Assembly (NCBI GenBank): GCA_036924255.1
Contig: JAUPFN010000002.1
Coordinates: 12,573,501-12,637,500 of the forward strand
Reading direction: 5' to 3'
Source: Apodemia mormo
Lineage: Eukaryota > Arthropoda > Insecta > Lepidoptera > Riodinidae
Length of the DNA stretch: 64,000 bases
The notes under the pieces are model-generated. The model saw only the letters and a program-made list of their open reading frames with translations, had not been told where the DNA came from and did no database searches. Shown here one piece after another: positions 34,315 to 64,000 of the stretch. Positions within the stretch are counted from its first letter, which is position 1, and each line of letters starts with the position of its first letter. Made by a program: the position numbers and the translations under genes.

Positions 34315-36490
34315 TCCGCATATTTAGCATTTATTATGAGGCCCAATAAAAGTCGATTAAGAAACATCTTGATGTTTTAGATCGATACGCATTTTTCAAG
34401 TCCAGAAAAAAGTCTTTGCTTGGACAGTTGATCTGGCTTTAACGAAGCACAGGTAATAATACATTTAACACTGGTAGACCTACTGTGTGATAATCACACA
34501 CAATAATTCCGATAATTTGATATCTTCATTTAAGTGCATATGAAACGTCTTAGACGTTACACTGGTAGAGCATTTCTTAACGTTAAGGAATTCGTTTGTT
34601 TGATTGCTGCCAGTTTTTCAATTTGGTGCTGCGATATTTTATAGATATATATTTTTTAAAGATAACCAAAAATACTAAAGATACACTGCAATTCTTAATT
34701 TATCAAAGCCTTAAAAGTTAAAGTTTTGTATATAATATTTATGTTCTTTCTTCTAAAGGGATTTAAGTCTATAAAAACTAGATTGTTGACAGTAATCCAG
34801 CGCCTTTTAGTTTTATAAAGCAAAAACACATAAACTTAATTTTGTTAAAATACATTCTAATCTATCTAAAAGTAATCTATCCTGTCATTTATAACTAGTT
34901 TTCCGTGCTTGATAAACATATTTCGATGGTTGCATTTTGTAATTGGCAGTGACGCAGGCAATATTATGTGGTTATTATCAAAATACTATCTAGAAAGTAG
35001 GTTCTTAAGAGGGTATTGCAAAAGGGAGTATACCAAGAATACCTCTAATAAAACGATAAAATTAAGTACTAAACGTAATAATTTAAAATTTGACTATTAT
35101 AAATCTTCACGCATGTTGAAATCCAAGCACTTATTTCCAGATTTTCAATTAAATGGTGTTTGCTAATAGGGTTTTATCACAAATAATTCCAATTTATTTT
35201 TTCCTTATAACTATTAAACGGATTAAGGGGACTAAGGCGATACGTAGACTACATCTCCTCCGACCAACCTCGTGCTCCCTGCTAGATAACGGACGACCGA
35301 TCAATGACAGTTAACCATACACATTGCCCCCCAACTACAAGTGTCCAACTGAATTGAGGAAAAATTACCTCTAAAAATTGGTGCAGAAGGTAACGGCAGA
35401 CCACTGCACTATTTTTCTAAGAGAATCATTATGGAGAAAGATTTGCATGGGCAAAATAAATAAAAGGATGAATCGCTTTATACGTCGTTTAACTTATTTT
35501 GGCATCAAAATAGGTACTGTCATGCCCAAAAACGATACCAATGTTTGGTTGATATAAATCATTGTTTAATATTACTATATTTTGAGTGTATATTTTATAT
35601 TATTAATAATAGTTTTGAGATTATGACTGACCTTGTATTTGACATTTTGTAGTAATATTATTTGTAAGACTTGTATTTTCTTTCGATTGTTTTTACTACA
35701 TAGTAATTATAACGAGAGCAATATGTTAGTAGTCCAGTAAAAAGTTTAATGAAACCATGATCTGCCCAGTTTTGGCGCAATGAGTAAAAATGTGTTCATT
35801 AATACTTAAATAATGATATTATGAAAAAAATTGATTTAAATTTAGGAAAAAGGGATGAAAAAAATAAAAAAAGAGTTGAAAAATGCCTTTTTTTTAAATA
35901 ACTTAATAACGATAGGAAATAGAAAAAAAAGTTTCAAGTAAAACTTGTAGAGAAAAAAGTTCTACACAACAAAGTTCCTCTTCATTTTTTTGTTATCTGT
36001 CAGTCAAAAAATTTAAAAAATGTGTTAAAACAAAACTGTGTAAAAAGGCTATTATAAAATCTCAAATTATTTAGAAGACAAAAAAGCCTGGGATTAATTG
36101 CTCCTCATACCGATCTCATATATATTTTTTGTAATCTTTTAATATTGTGATATTGTAAAAAAAAATGATATGAAAAAAGACCAGTCCACTGAGTTTCTTC
36201 CACCGGAACTTCTCCGTGTGTGCCCACGTTTCCGATCCGGAAGAGTTTTAAAAAATATTTTGACGTGTCAAAATAACTAGTAAAATGTTTTATAGAATAA
36301 AGTACTTCTGATTTGAGATTTCCTGGTAGGGAGTCAATGATCCGTTCATAGGCGGCGTGCTGAGGGCGGGGGGGCAGGAAGAAGCAGCTGCCTCCCCCCC
36401 CTAGAATTGTTTACCTCCCTACTGTTGTAGATAATAAGATAAAAATAGTCTTAAAATGTTATGGTTGCCCCCCCTGGCGCAGAACCTGGG
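34315..36490. other. Unassigned AT-rich DNA
   Basis: An 85-codon plus frame at 34909-35166 has no motif or splice support. C- and G-runs occur at 36367-36475. No gene was seen. Confidence 0.4.
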
Positions 36491-36495
36491 TACGT

Positions 36496-36542
36496 ATTGT
36501 TTGTATAACTAAAAATTATTTATTTTTAGTTATACAAACAAT
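36496..36542. repeat. Perfect 20-bp hairpin, 7-nt loop
   Basis: ATTGTTTGTATAACTAAAAA (36496-36515) is the exact reverse complement of 36523-36542, with loop TTATTTA. Confidence 0.85.
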
Positions 36543-36823
36543 AAAATAATTATATACCAAGATTTTTAGGTATAAAATACATAATAATTTATTATCTAAA
36601 TTAAGTTATAATTAAATGAAAAATGTATGATTAAGTAATTAGGTCTCTGCACAAATATAGATGAATACAATAATACATATGCAAAACTTAGCATCTAAGA
36701 CTTAAAGTAAAATTTATTAAGTTTTTAAAAATAAATTCCTTAATTAGTTGTTAAAGTTTTCCTAGCTTGGATAATTGCTAAAATAGATATAATGTTAAGT
36801 ACATGTATACTGATAATACCTAT

Positions 36824-36829
36824 TTTATT
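36824..36829 (-). promoter_or_regulatory. Candidate poly(A) signal of the seroin-like gene
   Basis: AATAAA on the minus strand about 55 nt beyond the TAA stop at 36883, a normal distance. It supports the use of exon 5 as a terminal exon. Confidence 0.5.
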
Positions 36830-36882
36830 AAAATATTCTCATTTTTATACTTTTAGTACCGTTTCTAGCCACTTGAAGTAAG

Positions 36883-56669
<19,787 letters not shown>

Positions 56670-56990
56670 TATGTTATTTATTATTCCACTGAAGTTTACT
56701 TCCAGCTAGAACACTCCAAACGATACTGAAAATCGTGCCTCAAGCGCCCGTTTAAGCATTAAATTTGTTATTTGTCATAAACTTCCAACTGTGTAAACTG
56801 TAAATAATGACACGTTATACGTATGTACCACACGTTCAAATTATTCATAATAATTATGAAGCAATATTACGTCTTTGAAATCGTATTTTAGATATTTCTA
56901 GAAGATATAACAGTTGGGACGTTAATGCAGTTGGTACTTATATGCAAAATACGCAACTGATAAGAAATTGTGTTTGCAATACCAATTTTT

Positions 56991-59028
56991 AACCCCCGAC
57001 GAAAAACGAGGGGTTTTATAAGTTTCAGGTGTGTATCTGTGTATCTGTGTGTCTGTCCGTGGCATCTTAGGGGCCTAGCGGATGGTCCGATTTGGTTGCG
57101 GGTTTTTTTAATTGAAAGCCCTGTTTTACGAGATGGTTCTTAGCTATGTTTCAATATAATCTTTTCAGCCGTTTCAAGATCACCAGCTGTTTTCTAATTG
57201 ATGAAAGGAATTAAACAACTTGTAATGGCTTTCTTTATACTAAATTTTGTATTATCTTACTTTATTGAAATTACAATTACATAACCTTGACGTGATACTT
57301 TGAGATCCTCATTCGAAGATCATCGGCATCTATTTAACTGGCAATCTTCGTATGTAAATAGCAGATTTTCTAAATATTGCAAGCAACTTTTTAACGATTT
57401 TCTGATATCGTTCGTACAAAAACTTGACAGACTTGTGACAATGCGGTACTATGGTAACATCCAACTAAGCTAATGAGCTTATGATGTAGGAACTGGAACT
57501 CTTTGATCCAGAGTTTTAACAAGATAACCTTGTTTGGACTCATTTGTTTTGTTGCTAAAAGTACAAAGTTTGATTAGTGCTCATGTTGACGAGGATCTGA
57601 AGATGGAGCTGAAAAAGTGGTAGCAAAAATCACGCGTAGAATGTAGAAAGAGATAAGATAGTCAAGTTTGGACTCGATGGATTTTTGATAACGCGTACTT
57701 TCCATTATATATAATGTCAAAGATCTGAAGATGGAGCCGTAAATGTGTCATTGTAACTCGCAGACAGAAATTCCTAATATAGTGGAGATTAGAGTCATTT
57801 AATTTGTTATAGTAGGTTCTTTCTCATGATGATAAGGCTCTGACGATTGAGCCAAAAAGTGACATTGGAACCTCAAGAATCCAGCTTCAAAATACAACTA
57901 CAATGAACGCTTAAACTAAATGAGGTAGTATTTTTGAAATAGCACTTAATTTTTTTGTATTGGCAAACACAAGTGCTGGATGATTTTCCGGCTCTGATGA
58001 TGGAACTGGAAAGTAACCATGAGAACTCCTAAACTAGATAAGATTAACTAATCGAAATTGGACTCATTTGTTCTGTTTGGACAAGCACTCTAGTGCTAGA
58101 CGATTTGCACAGTCTCATGATAGAGCTAGGAGTACGTTATGGAAACGTTGGATTAAAATAGAGAAACACCATCTACTTTGGCGTAATTTGTTCTTATAAG
58201 GACTTTGGAGTGGAATGGCTTCCAGTGCCTGATGATAGAGCTAAAAGATGTGCCCGAGAACTCTTCAGCTAAACGAGGTTAATCCATCAAGTGGGGACCA
58301 TTCATTTAGCAAACAATTTGGTGTTGGACGATTTTCAGTATCTGACGATAGAATCGGAAGGTATTCATGTGAACTTCTAAAGTAAACAAGATAAACCTAT
58401 CGAGTTTGGGGTTCTTTGTTCTGTTTTAACAAACATCCTGGTGCTAGACGATTTCCGGGATCTTATAATAGAACTGATGATAGAGCATGGGAACTTTAAA
58501 ATAAAATGGAGTAAATTTATACCAAAGTATTAGGAGCAGGACGTTTTCTAGTGTTTAATAATAAAACCCATCAAATGTGGGCTAATTCGGTTTTTCTTGG
58601 CAAACACTTAGTTGCGGGATATTTTTTAAGATATAATAATAATGGAACTGAAAAGTGGTCATGGGAAATTAGGCTGATATAGTTGGCCTTTATTGATAGG
58701 AGATTTGCAGGGTTTGATAATGAAACTAAAAAGTGGTCATGGAACTGCCTGCCTGCACTAAACAAACTAAGCCCATTGAATGTCATTTCATTCGTTATAT
58801 TTTTATTTACACTCTGAATCAAAATAACTTCCAGGGTTATATAGTAAAGCTGGAGGCCATGGGAGTTTTGCAATAATACAACTTAAACTCATTGAGTAAG
58901 GAAGCGTGGTAAATTAATCTGATGCAACAACAAGATCCCCTTTTGAAGATCATTAGGCCCTTTCACGTTTTGCTCTTAAAATGATGCATATGTGGCAGAA
59001 TGGCGGTATGAGGATGTGTCGGGGGTTC
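56991..59028 (+). mobile_element. 2-kb composite repeat with AACCCCCGAC inverted ends and an internal minisatellite
   Basis: AACCCCCGAC at 56991-57000 is inverted at 59019-59028 (GTCGGGGGTT). The head (AAAAACGAGGGGTTTTATAA, CTGTCCGTGGCATCTTAG, AGATGGTTCTTAGCTATG) is a widespread lepidopteran repeat as I recall it. Within 57580-58900 a module of roughly 110-135 bp repeats, degenerately: GGACTCATTTGTTCTGTTT, a TGGTGCTAGACGATTTCC-like word, a CTGATGATAGAACTGAAA-like word, then GGGAACTCCTAAACTAAA. No reading frame persists. The class is uncertain. Confidence 0.65.
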
Positions 59029-59039
59029 TTGAAATTTTT

Positions 59040-60315
59040 AATTTTATCTTGTATATTATTTGATAAGGTAATTTTGGCGGAGTACTAAAAATAAACCGAT
59101 ATTTCACTGTAAAGTAACCTCCCCGTAAAGTGTTGCGACACTAGCCGACAACGGCTGTAAAGGAGAGGGGGATTTTTGGGCCCAAACGTAAAGGGTTGAA
59201 GTATGGTTCATAAAAATGATACTATTTTTCTATTTCAAATTTCAAAATATGAACTTAATCCGCTTTCTGAGAAAAAAGAAATCACGAAAATAAGTTTGTG
59301 GTACTATAATTGTATAATCGATAGAATTATAATCGATTTATGTAAATAATTTTAATCGGAATATAAGTTCGTAAGTATATGTAAAAGTGTATTTTTGATT
59401 AATATTTATTATAATCAACAGTAAGTACCATCATTATTTTACAAACCATTTATAATATAAAAAGAAAAAATATAATCGATACAATTTATATAATCGATAG
59501 ATTACGTTACTTCAAACTTAATACGATTTAGTGTCTGTGGATTCAATACAGCTAAAATTGAAAATAACAACTGACATTACTGACGGCTCGCAAGAGTCGC
59601 ACTCGCAAGTCGCGGATTTCACTCTTCGCTATTTTACGTACTTACCATAGACTAATATTATATACTGAGGGTACTTACCTCGAGAGAGGCATCCTTTAAT
59701 TTGTGTTTTCCAAAAATCTGTGTTTTAGTATTGTGTCAATTTATAAACATGAAGCATAGTTGCCTGTATTACAAGTATCAGTTGTTTATATAATAGTAAA
59801 CGGTTACAGTGAGTTAAACTATACCATAGTACCGTAACTTTACTTCTAGTGAATATCTTATATCTCTGTTCTCAGATTGCTAAAATCTATAAAATTTTCA
59901 GTATTTATATATCGTTAAACTAGCTATTAATTAACATAATATTCATCTTATTACAAGGGGGCCCAAGTTTGTATGCAACGGTATCAGTCTCCTTTGCTTT
60001 TAAACCATTCAATATAAATTAAATGGACGTTTTTCCGCTTGTCTGTCTCTTTGACTACCGAAGAGGCGAGCATCCACTTCACCAATAACCGGACACAGCC
60101 GAGGTAACTAGGTTACAAGGGTAACTGAGGTAACTGGTAACAAGTGTAACCCACTTGGCTTGGCTCTTTCTACTTATAGCTTTTCATATTTAGTACATAT
60201 ACAAGCGCGGATCAAGCCCTCAAAAAATTCATAGTCACCACTACCCAAAAAATAGGTAAAATATATAAGCTTTGATTCTTTATTTCAATTAGGAGAACCA
60301 TATTATGTTTATTTA
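59040..60315. other. Unassigned DNA upstream of the seroin-like gene
   Basis: ATAATCGATA words cluster at 59300-59490. Two consensus minus donors (GTAAGTAC) occur at 59673-59678 and 59640-59645. They could belong to untranslated first exons, but no exon can be defined. Confidence 0.35.
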
Positions 60316-60317
60316 AT

Positions 60318-60540
60318 TTTTATATCATAAGATAGTAAACAAGCAGATGGCTCTCCTAATGAAAAGATACATCTATCGCCTATAGACACCAAAGATGTTA
60401 ATGGTGCGTTGCGTTAATTCATAAATTTACTGGCTACCTTATCCTTCAAACTGGAGCACAACAGTGACAAGCCAGAGCACTGACGCTATTCCGGCAGAAA
60501 TAGGTACGATGGTGGTACCAAACCCGGGCGAGATACGCTT
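60318..60540 (-). repeat. Repeat A copy, diverged
   Basis: TTTTTATATCATAAGATAGT through CGCCTATAGACACCAAAGAT to GGTACCAAACCCGGGCGAGA, with an internal deletion. Confidence 0.85.
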
Positions 60541-60544
60541 CGTT

Positions 60545-61938
60545 AATTATAAATTTCCACAAAGCAGGTAACGCGTGATTCTATTAGTTATACAACAGGG
60601 ACCCTGTATGCAAAATGACCGTTCTGCCTTTTTGCATAGTACCTAGGTCACATAAAACACATACGAAATATAAATGTAACGAATACATAGTAGAACGCAA
60701 TACACACATGCGATTGGTAATGTTTTGGTTATGGATCAGCTGCAATGATGTACATTCCCTATTTGCTTTGGAAAAAAATGAAATTAGTCTGTAAGCTTTT
60801 AAACCCAAATATACGCTAAATTAAACATTGTCGACGCAAATATCATAATTGCGTTTGGCCTTTCATTGTTACTTCGGTCATGCGGTAGTTTTGCCTCGGA
60901 GCTATTTCGAGCTTTGAAAATTTTATTTACGACTCGATACGATACTACTCATTTACGATAAAAACAATTAAACTTACTATTAAATTTTAGAAAATGTCCT
61001 TCGGAATGCAAGTAATTTAATGAGCGTTTCGGCTAAATGCTAAACGTTTGTTAAAGTATCGAATACGCTAGAAGGTGGATTATATTTTTTCGGATTGGAT
61101 TGCTATTGGATTTTGTTTTTATAATAATTGTGTACTAGTTCTAAAATGATAAAATGTAAAAGCTTGAAATGGAAAAAATGATGAAAAATTCATAGAAAGT
61201 ATTTTTAATGGGGGAATTGAGCTTTTTAACGACTTCAGAAGTAAATTACAAACATTTTTATCCACCAGACCGGGCTTCAAACGAACGGGTGGAGAGTGGA
61301 GACTGTTTCTAGAATTTTTGAAAAACTGATATTTTTCTTATGTTTAGCTAAAGTAGGTAAGTTATGATACTTTATTTTTGGCGACATGATTACAAACTAT
61401 TGAATGTCTTTAATCGTATACAATTAAAAAATATTTTACATGAAAACCTTTTGTAAAGAAAATCGACTGGTAAATGACAGCTAAAAAAGTATCAAAACCG
61501 TTGCTTGATTAGGAAGATTACGTTATCAAGTCTCTATTCTCTGCTTGCATCTGCCTGCTACTCCGCAGAACATACAGATTCAGATACCTACTCTGTTTTG
61601 TATTATTCAGAGATTCCCTAGAACATATTTGGATACGTGCTTTTACCCAGGTATGATGCACGCCCACAGAATACTTATTAATGGCGATACTAGTATTTTT
61701 TGACCGTGACACCCGACGTGCGACCCCGATGCTGTCTTTGTCGCAATAGGGTTGTCAATTTAATCATTTAATTAATATTGCCATTTTGAAGTAAAAAATA
61801 ACAAATATTAATTATAAACTTCTGCATTTTATATTAGTGGTTTATCCATTTATATCTTTTTTGCACAGAGAAATTTTCCTCCCCTATAAATGAATGAAAA
61901 TAGTGTTTTCTTTATCTTTAAATAAGCAGTCGATAGTC
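60545..61938. other. Unassigned AT-rich DNA
   Basis: Two short minus frames (60584-60808 and 61518-61712) lack support. No repeat was recognised. Confidence 0.4.
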
Positions 61939-61941
61939 TTA

Positions 61942-62076
61942 CGCCCGGTTTCTGAGACGCAAATATTTTTATGCAAGCAATTAATCTCTGTTTAACATAA
62001 TTTTTACAAGCAAATTGTCTGTTAAACAGAGGTTAATTGCTTGTTAAAAAATTATTTGCGACTCAAAAACCGGCCG
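61942..62076. mobile_element. 135-bp palindromic MITE
   Basis: The left end CGCCCGGTTTCTGAGACGCA and AGCAATTAATCTCTGTTTAA are inverted at the right (CGGCCGGTTTTTGAGTCGCA and AGCAATTAACCTCTGTTTAA). TTA flanks both ends (61939-61941 and 62077-62079), the likely target duplication. Confidence 0.8.
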
Positions 62077-62295
62077 TTAGTAATATTATATATAATATCT
62101 CTAATAAAATTGACGATTTATAAGCAATGACACTTTATAATGACGCGATAAATCGAGTAGTAATTTTTTTTTAATGTAAATATCGACTACACTATCGATA
62201 GGGCTCGAGTTCAATTATCGACAGGGAAAAACATTTTTGTGATAGCATAGATGTTTGATTTCTGAGTTTAGCATGCTTTTTAACATTCACTCCTA

Positions 62296-62482
62296 TCTAT
62301 ATATATAGAAAAATCAATTGCTGTTAGTTAGTCTCGCTAAAACTCGAGAACGGCTGAACCGATTTGGCTAATTTTGATTTTGAATTAATTGTTGAAGTCC
62401 AGGGAAGGTTTAAAAGGTGAGAAACTATAGAAAAAAATAAGAGTAGTTAAAAAGGCAGAACAACGTTTGCCGGGACAGCTAG
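62296..62482 (+). mobile_element. Helitron-like element, type H1
   Basis: TCTATATATATAGAAAAATC start, AAAACTCGAGAACGGCTGAA, and GCCGGGACAGCTAG end. Very similar to 13488-13672. Confidence 0.8.
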
Positions 62483-62489
62483 TCACAAA

Positions 62490-64000
62490 TAAATAATGTT
62501 TACTGCCGGTTTACCGGTTTACTTTCTTTTGCGTATATATCATGTAAAATAACACAAAATTGTAACAAATTTTTATAGTCTGGCACGTAATGCGCGCGTA
62601 AACTGTGCATAACACGCGTATGCTACGGGCTTTTCAAGTCGCGCGCGAAATGATCCGAGATTTGTCGGATTTTCGACAAACACAAAAGGGAGGAAACAAG
62701 CATACTAGGAAGGTTCGTAGTGAATGTACGTCCGGTACGTCCATGCTTGCAAGCGAACATGTAATGAAAGTCAGAATGTTATTGTTCATGTCATGTTGCA
62801 GCAATCTGTACGTACTGTAACGGCGCCCAGCGTACTACGTGCCGGACGTGTTACTTTGGGGACGATATCCCTTTTTTATTCAGGGAACCTTCTTGGTACT
62901 CGCTTGGCTGCGCGAGGTACTAATTAGTAGCAGGACCTTTTGGGATTCTTCAAGAAATTAGACTTTTCGTATATATCTTCGTTTATTTTCAGAGACGTCT
63001 ATCTTACGTCAAATCTTAAAAGATACTCCTATTCTAAAAACAATTTATTCTTTCTCTACATACTAAACAGTTCTACATTTGAAAGTCGACAAAATGGCCA
63101 GTTCGTATGTAACACCATAAAGGTGTTACATCAGCTACCCCCCAAGGTGGGAGCAGCTGAAACTGGTGGGGCATTTGTCTCCCTTCATATGGCCTACCTA
63201 TCCCTATCCTGATTGCCCTACCTACGAGGGGAAGGTACATTTTGGTGGGACTGTCTTTTCCTAAAAGATAGTTTGCCCCATGTGTGGTTCTGTTCATTAC
63301 CACCACACCATGGCACAAACTTTGGTCTCCCAAAACCCCTCTAAAAGACAGACCACAGTCCCCTCACCTAACCTATCCTACCGCAAACATTTTTTTATTT
63401 TATTACACTTTAGCCTGAAGGGCTCTAGCTGTATAAGAGATGATAAGAGATGGAAAGGCATAACAATTCAAACTTCTTTTCTCTGGTGGACCAAAAGAAA
63501 GAAGTATTATTTCCTCTCAACATCGAGCTCGCCCCAATATATACATACCACGATCATAAATATTCCTTACTATGAATCATATTAATACCATCATTATAAT
63601 TTCTCCCATAACTATCCGAGTTCATGTATATCCTATACAGATATCCTTTGTGTCGACTATGTCGTACTACAAAGTTGAACTCTCCTTCAAAAGACTTTCA
63701 ACCCTTAACCTATACTGACTCTTACGACTTCATACTAAGGCGGCTCTGCCCCTAGTATACATTGTATTCATAAGTTTATTATTAAATAGAAGAACTTGAG
63801 AGGAATACATGAAATATGACATTTCTTCATTTAATATTCTTTTGGTCATCTTTTTTCTTTTAGCTTCGGTCCATCATCACAGCATTGGTTGAGCCCCGTC
63901 ATATTACATGAAACAAATACAAGTATTAGTATTCTCATATATAAGCCCAAACAAAAGTAATGGTCTAACATGTAACAATTATTTATTACAATGAATGACT
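62490..64000. other. Unassigned DNA, possible transposon relic
   Basis: 62580-62930 is CpG-rich (GTAATGCGCGCGTAAACTG, CAAGTCGCGCGCGAAATG) with GTAACGGCGCCCAGCG near 62818. That word is faintly like a primer-binding site next to an LTR, but no LTR pair was seen. 63080-63560 is unique-looking and pyrimidine-rich on plus. No gene is supported. Confidence 0.35.

Noticed and set aside
58571..58873. 100-codon minus frame
   Set aside because: Lies in the degenerate minisatellite; neighbouring modules do not keep the frame.
62580..62930. LTR retrotransposon with primer-binding site at GGCGCCCAGCG
   Set aside because: No second LTR, polypurine tract or gag/pol similarity was seen, so it was left as a weak note.

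Overview
The window is nuclear DNA from an insect, most likely a lepidopteran (moth or butterfly). It is strongly AT-rich, has long (AT)n microsatellites and small exons in large introns, and is packed with interspersed repeats: tRNA-derived SINEs, short Helitron-like elements running from TC to CTAG, Tc1/mariner elements, and APE-type LINEs. The diagnostic host gene is a seroin-like silk-protein gene, a family known from Lepidoptera. No prokaryotic features, rRNA genes or intact cellular tRNA genes were seen.

Host genes. Three multi-exon genes can be assembled by hand on the minus strand from splice sites and conserved phase. (1) 198-2475: a short secreted protein of unknown family with a clean signal-peptide exon. 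(2) 15253-19138: the 3' part of a gene for a very acidic Glu/Asp/Lys/Ser/Asn-rich protein ending in a hydrophobic tyrosine/proline tail; its 5' end was not found. (3) 36883-56669: a seroin-like gene of five exons over about 20 kb, with a 13-nt micro-exon, an Ile/Pro-repeat exon, and a predicted precursor of about 167 residues. Most of these exons are shorter than 70 nt, so ORF searches miss all but the two large ones.

Mobile DNA. An intact 1,040-residue LINE ORF (endonuclease plus reverse transcriptase) lies at 24809-27931, minus strand. Decayed LINE pieces lie at 8.2-9.0, 15.8, 23.2-24.4, 47.9 and 51.7 kb. A 1.3-kb mariner with TA duplications (31740-33054) is inserted inside a Tc1-like element. 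A second, rearranged mariner (28944-29976) carries a 551-bp insertion with a 10-bp duplication, and that insertion contains a minimal hammerhead-ribozyme-like motif; a second such motif is at 53.6 kb. A 0.9-kb foldback element (54848-55744) has about 277-bp near-identical arms. Eighteen pieces of one unclassified repeat (here repeat A) and nine copies of one tRNA-derived SINE are scattered throughout.

Layout. 0-2.5 kb: gene 1. 2.5-15 kb: repeats and unique AT-rich DNA. 15-19 kb: acidic-protein gene. 19-36 kb: nested transposons. 36.8-56.7 kb: seroin-like gene with transposon-filled introns, including a 336-bp tandem array. 57-59 kb: a 2-kb repeat carrying a degenerate minisatellite. 59-64 kb: mostly unassigned DNA with one repeat A copy, one MITE and one Helitron. 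All exon models come from reading splice sites by eye and need transcript support.
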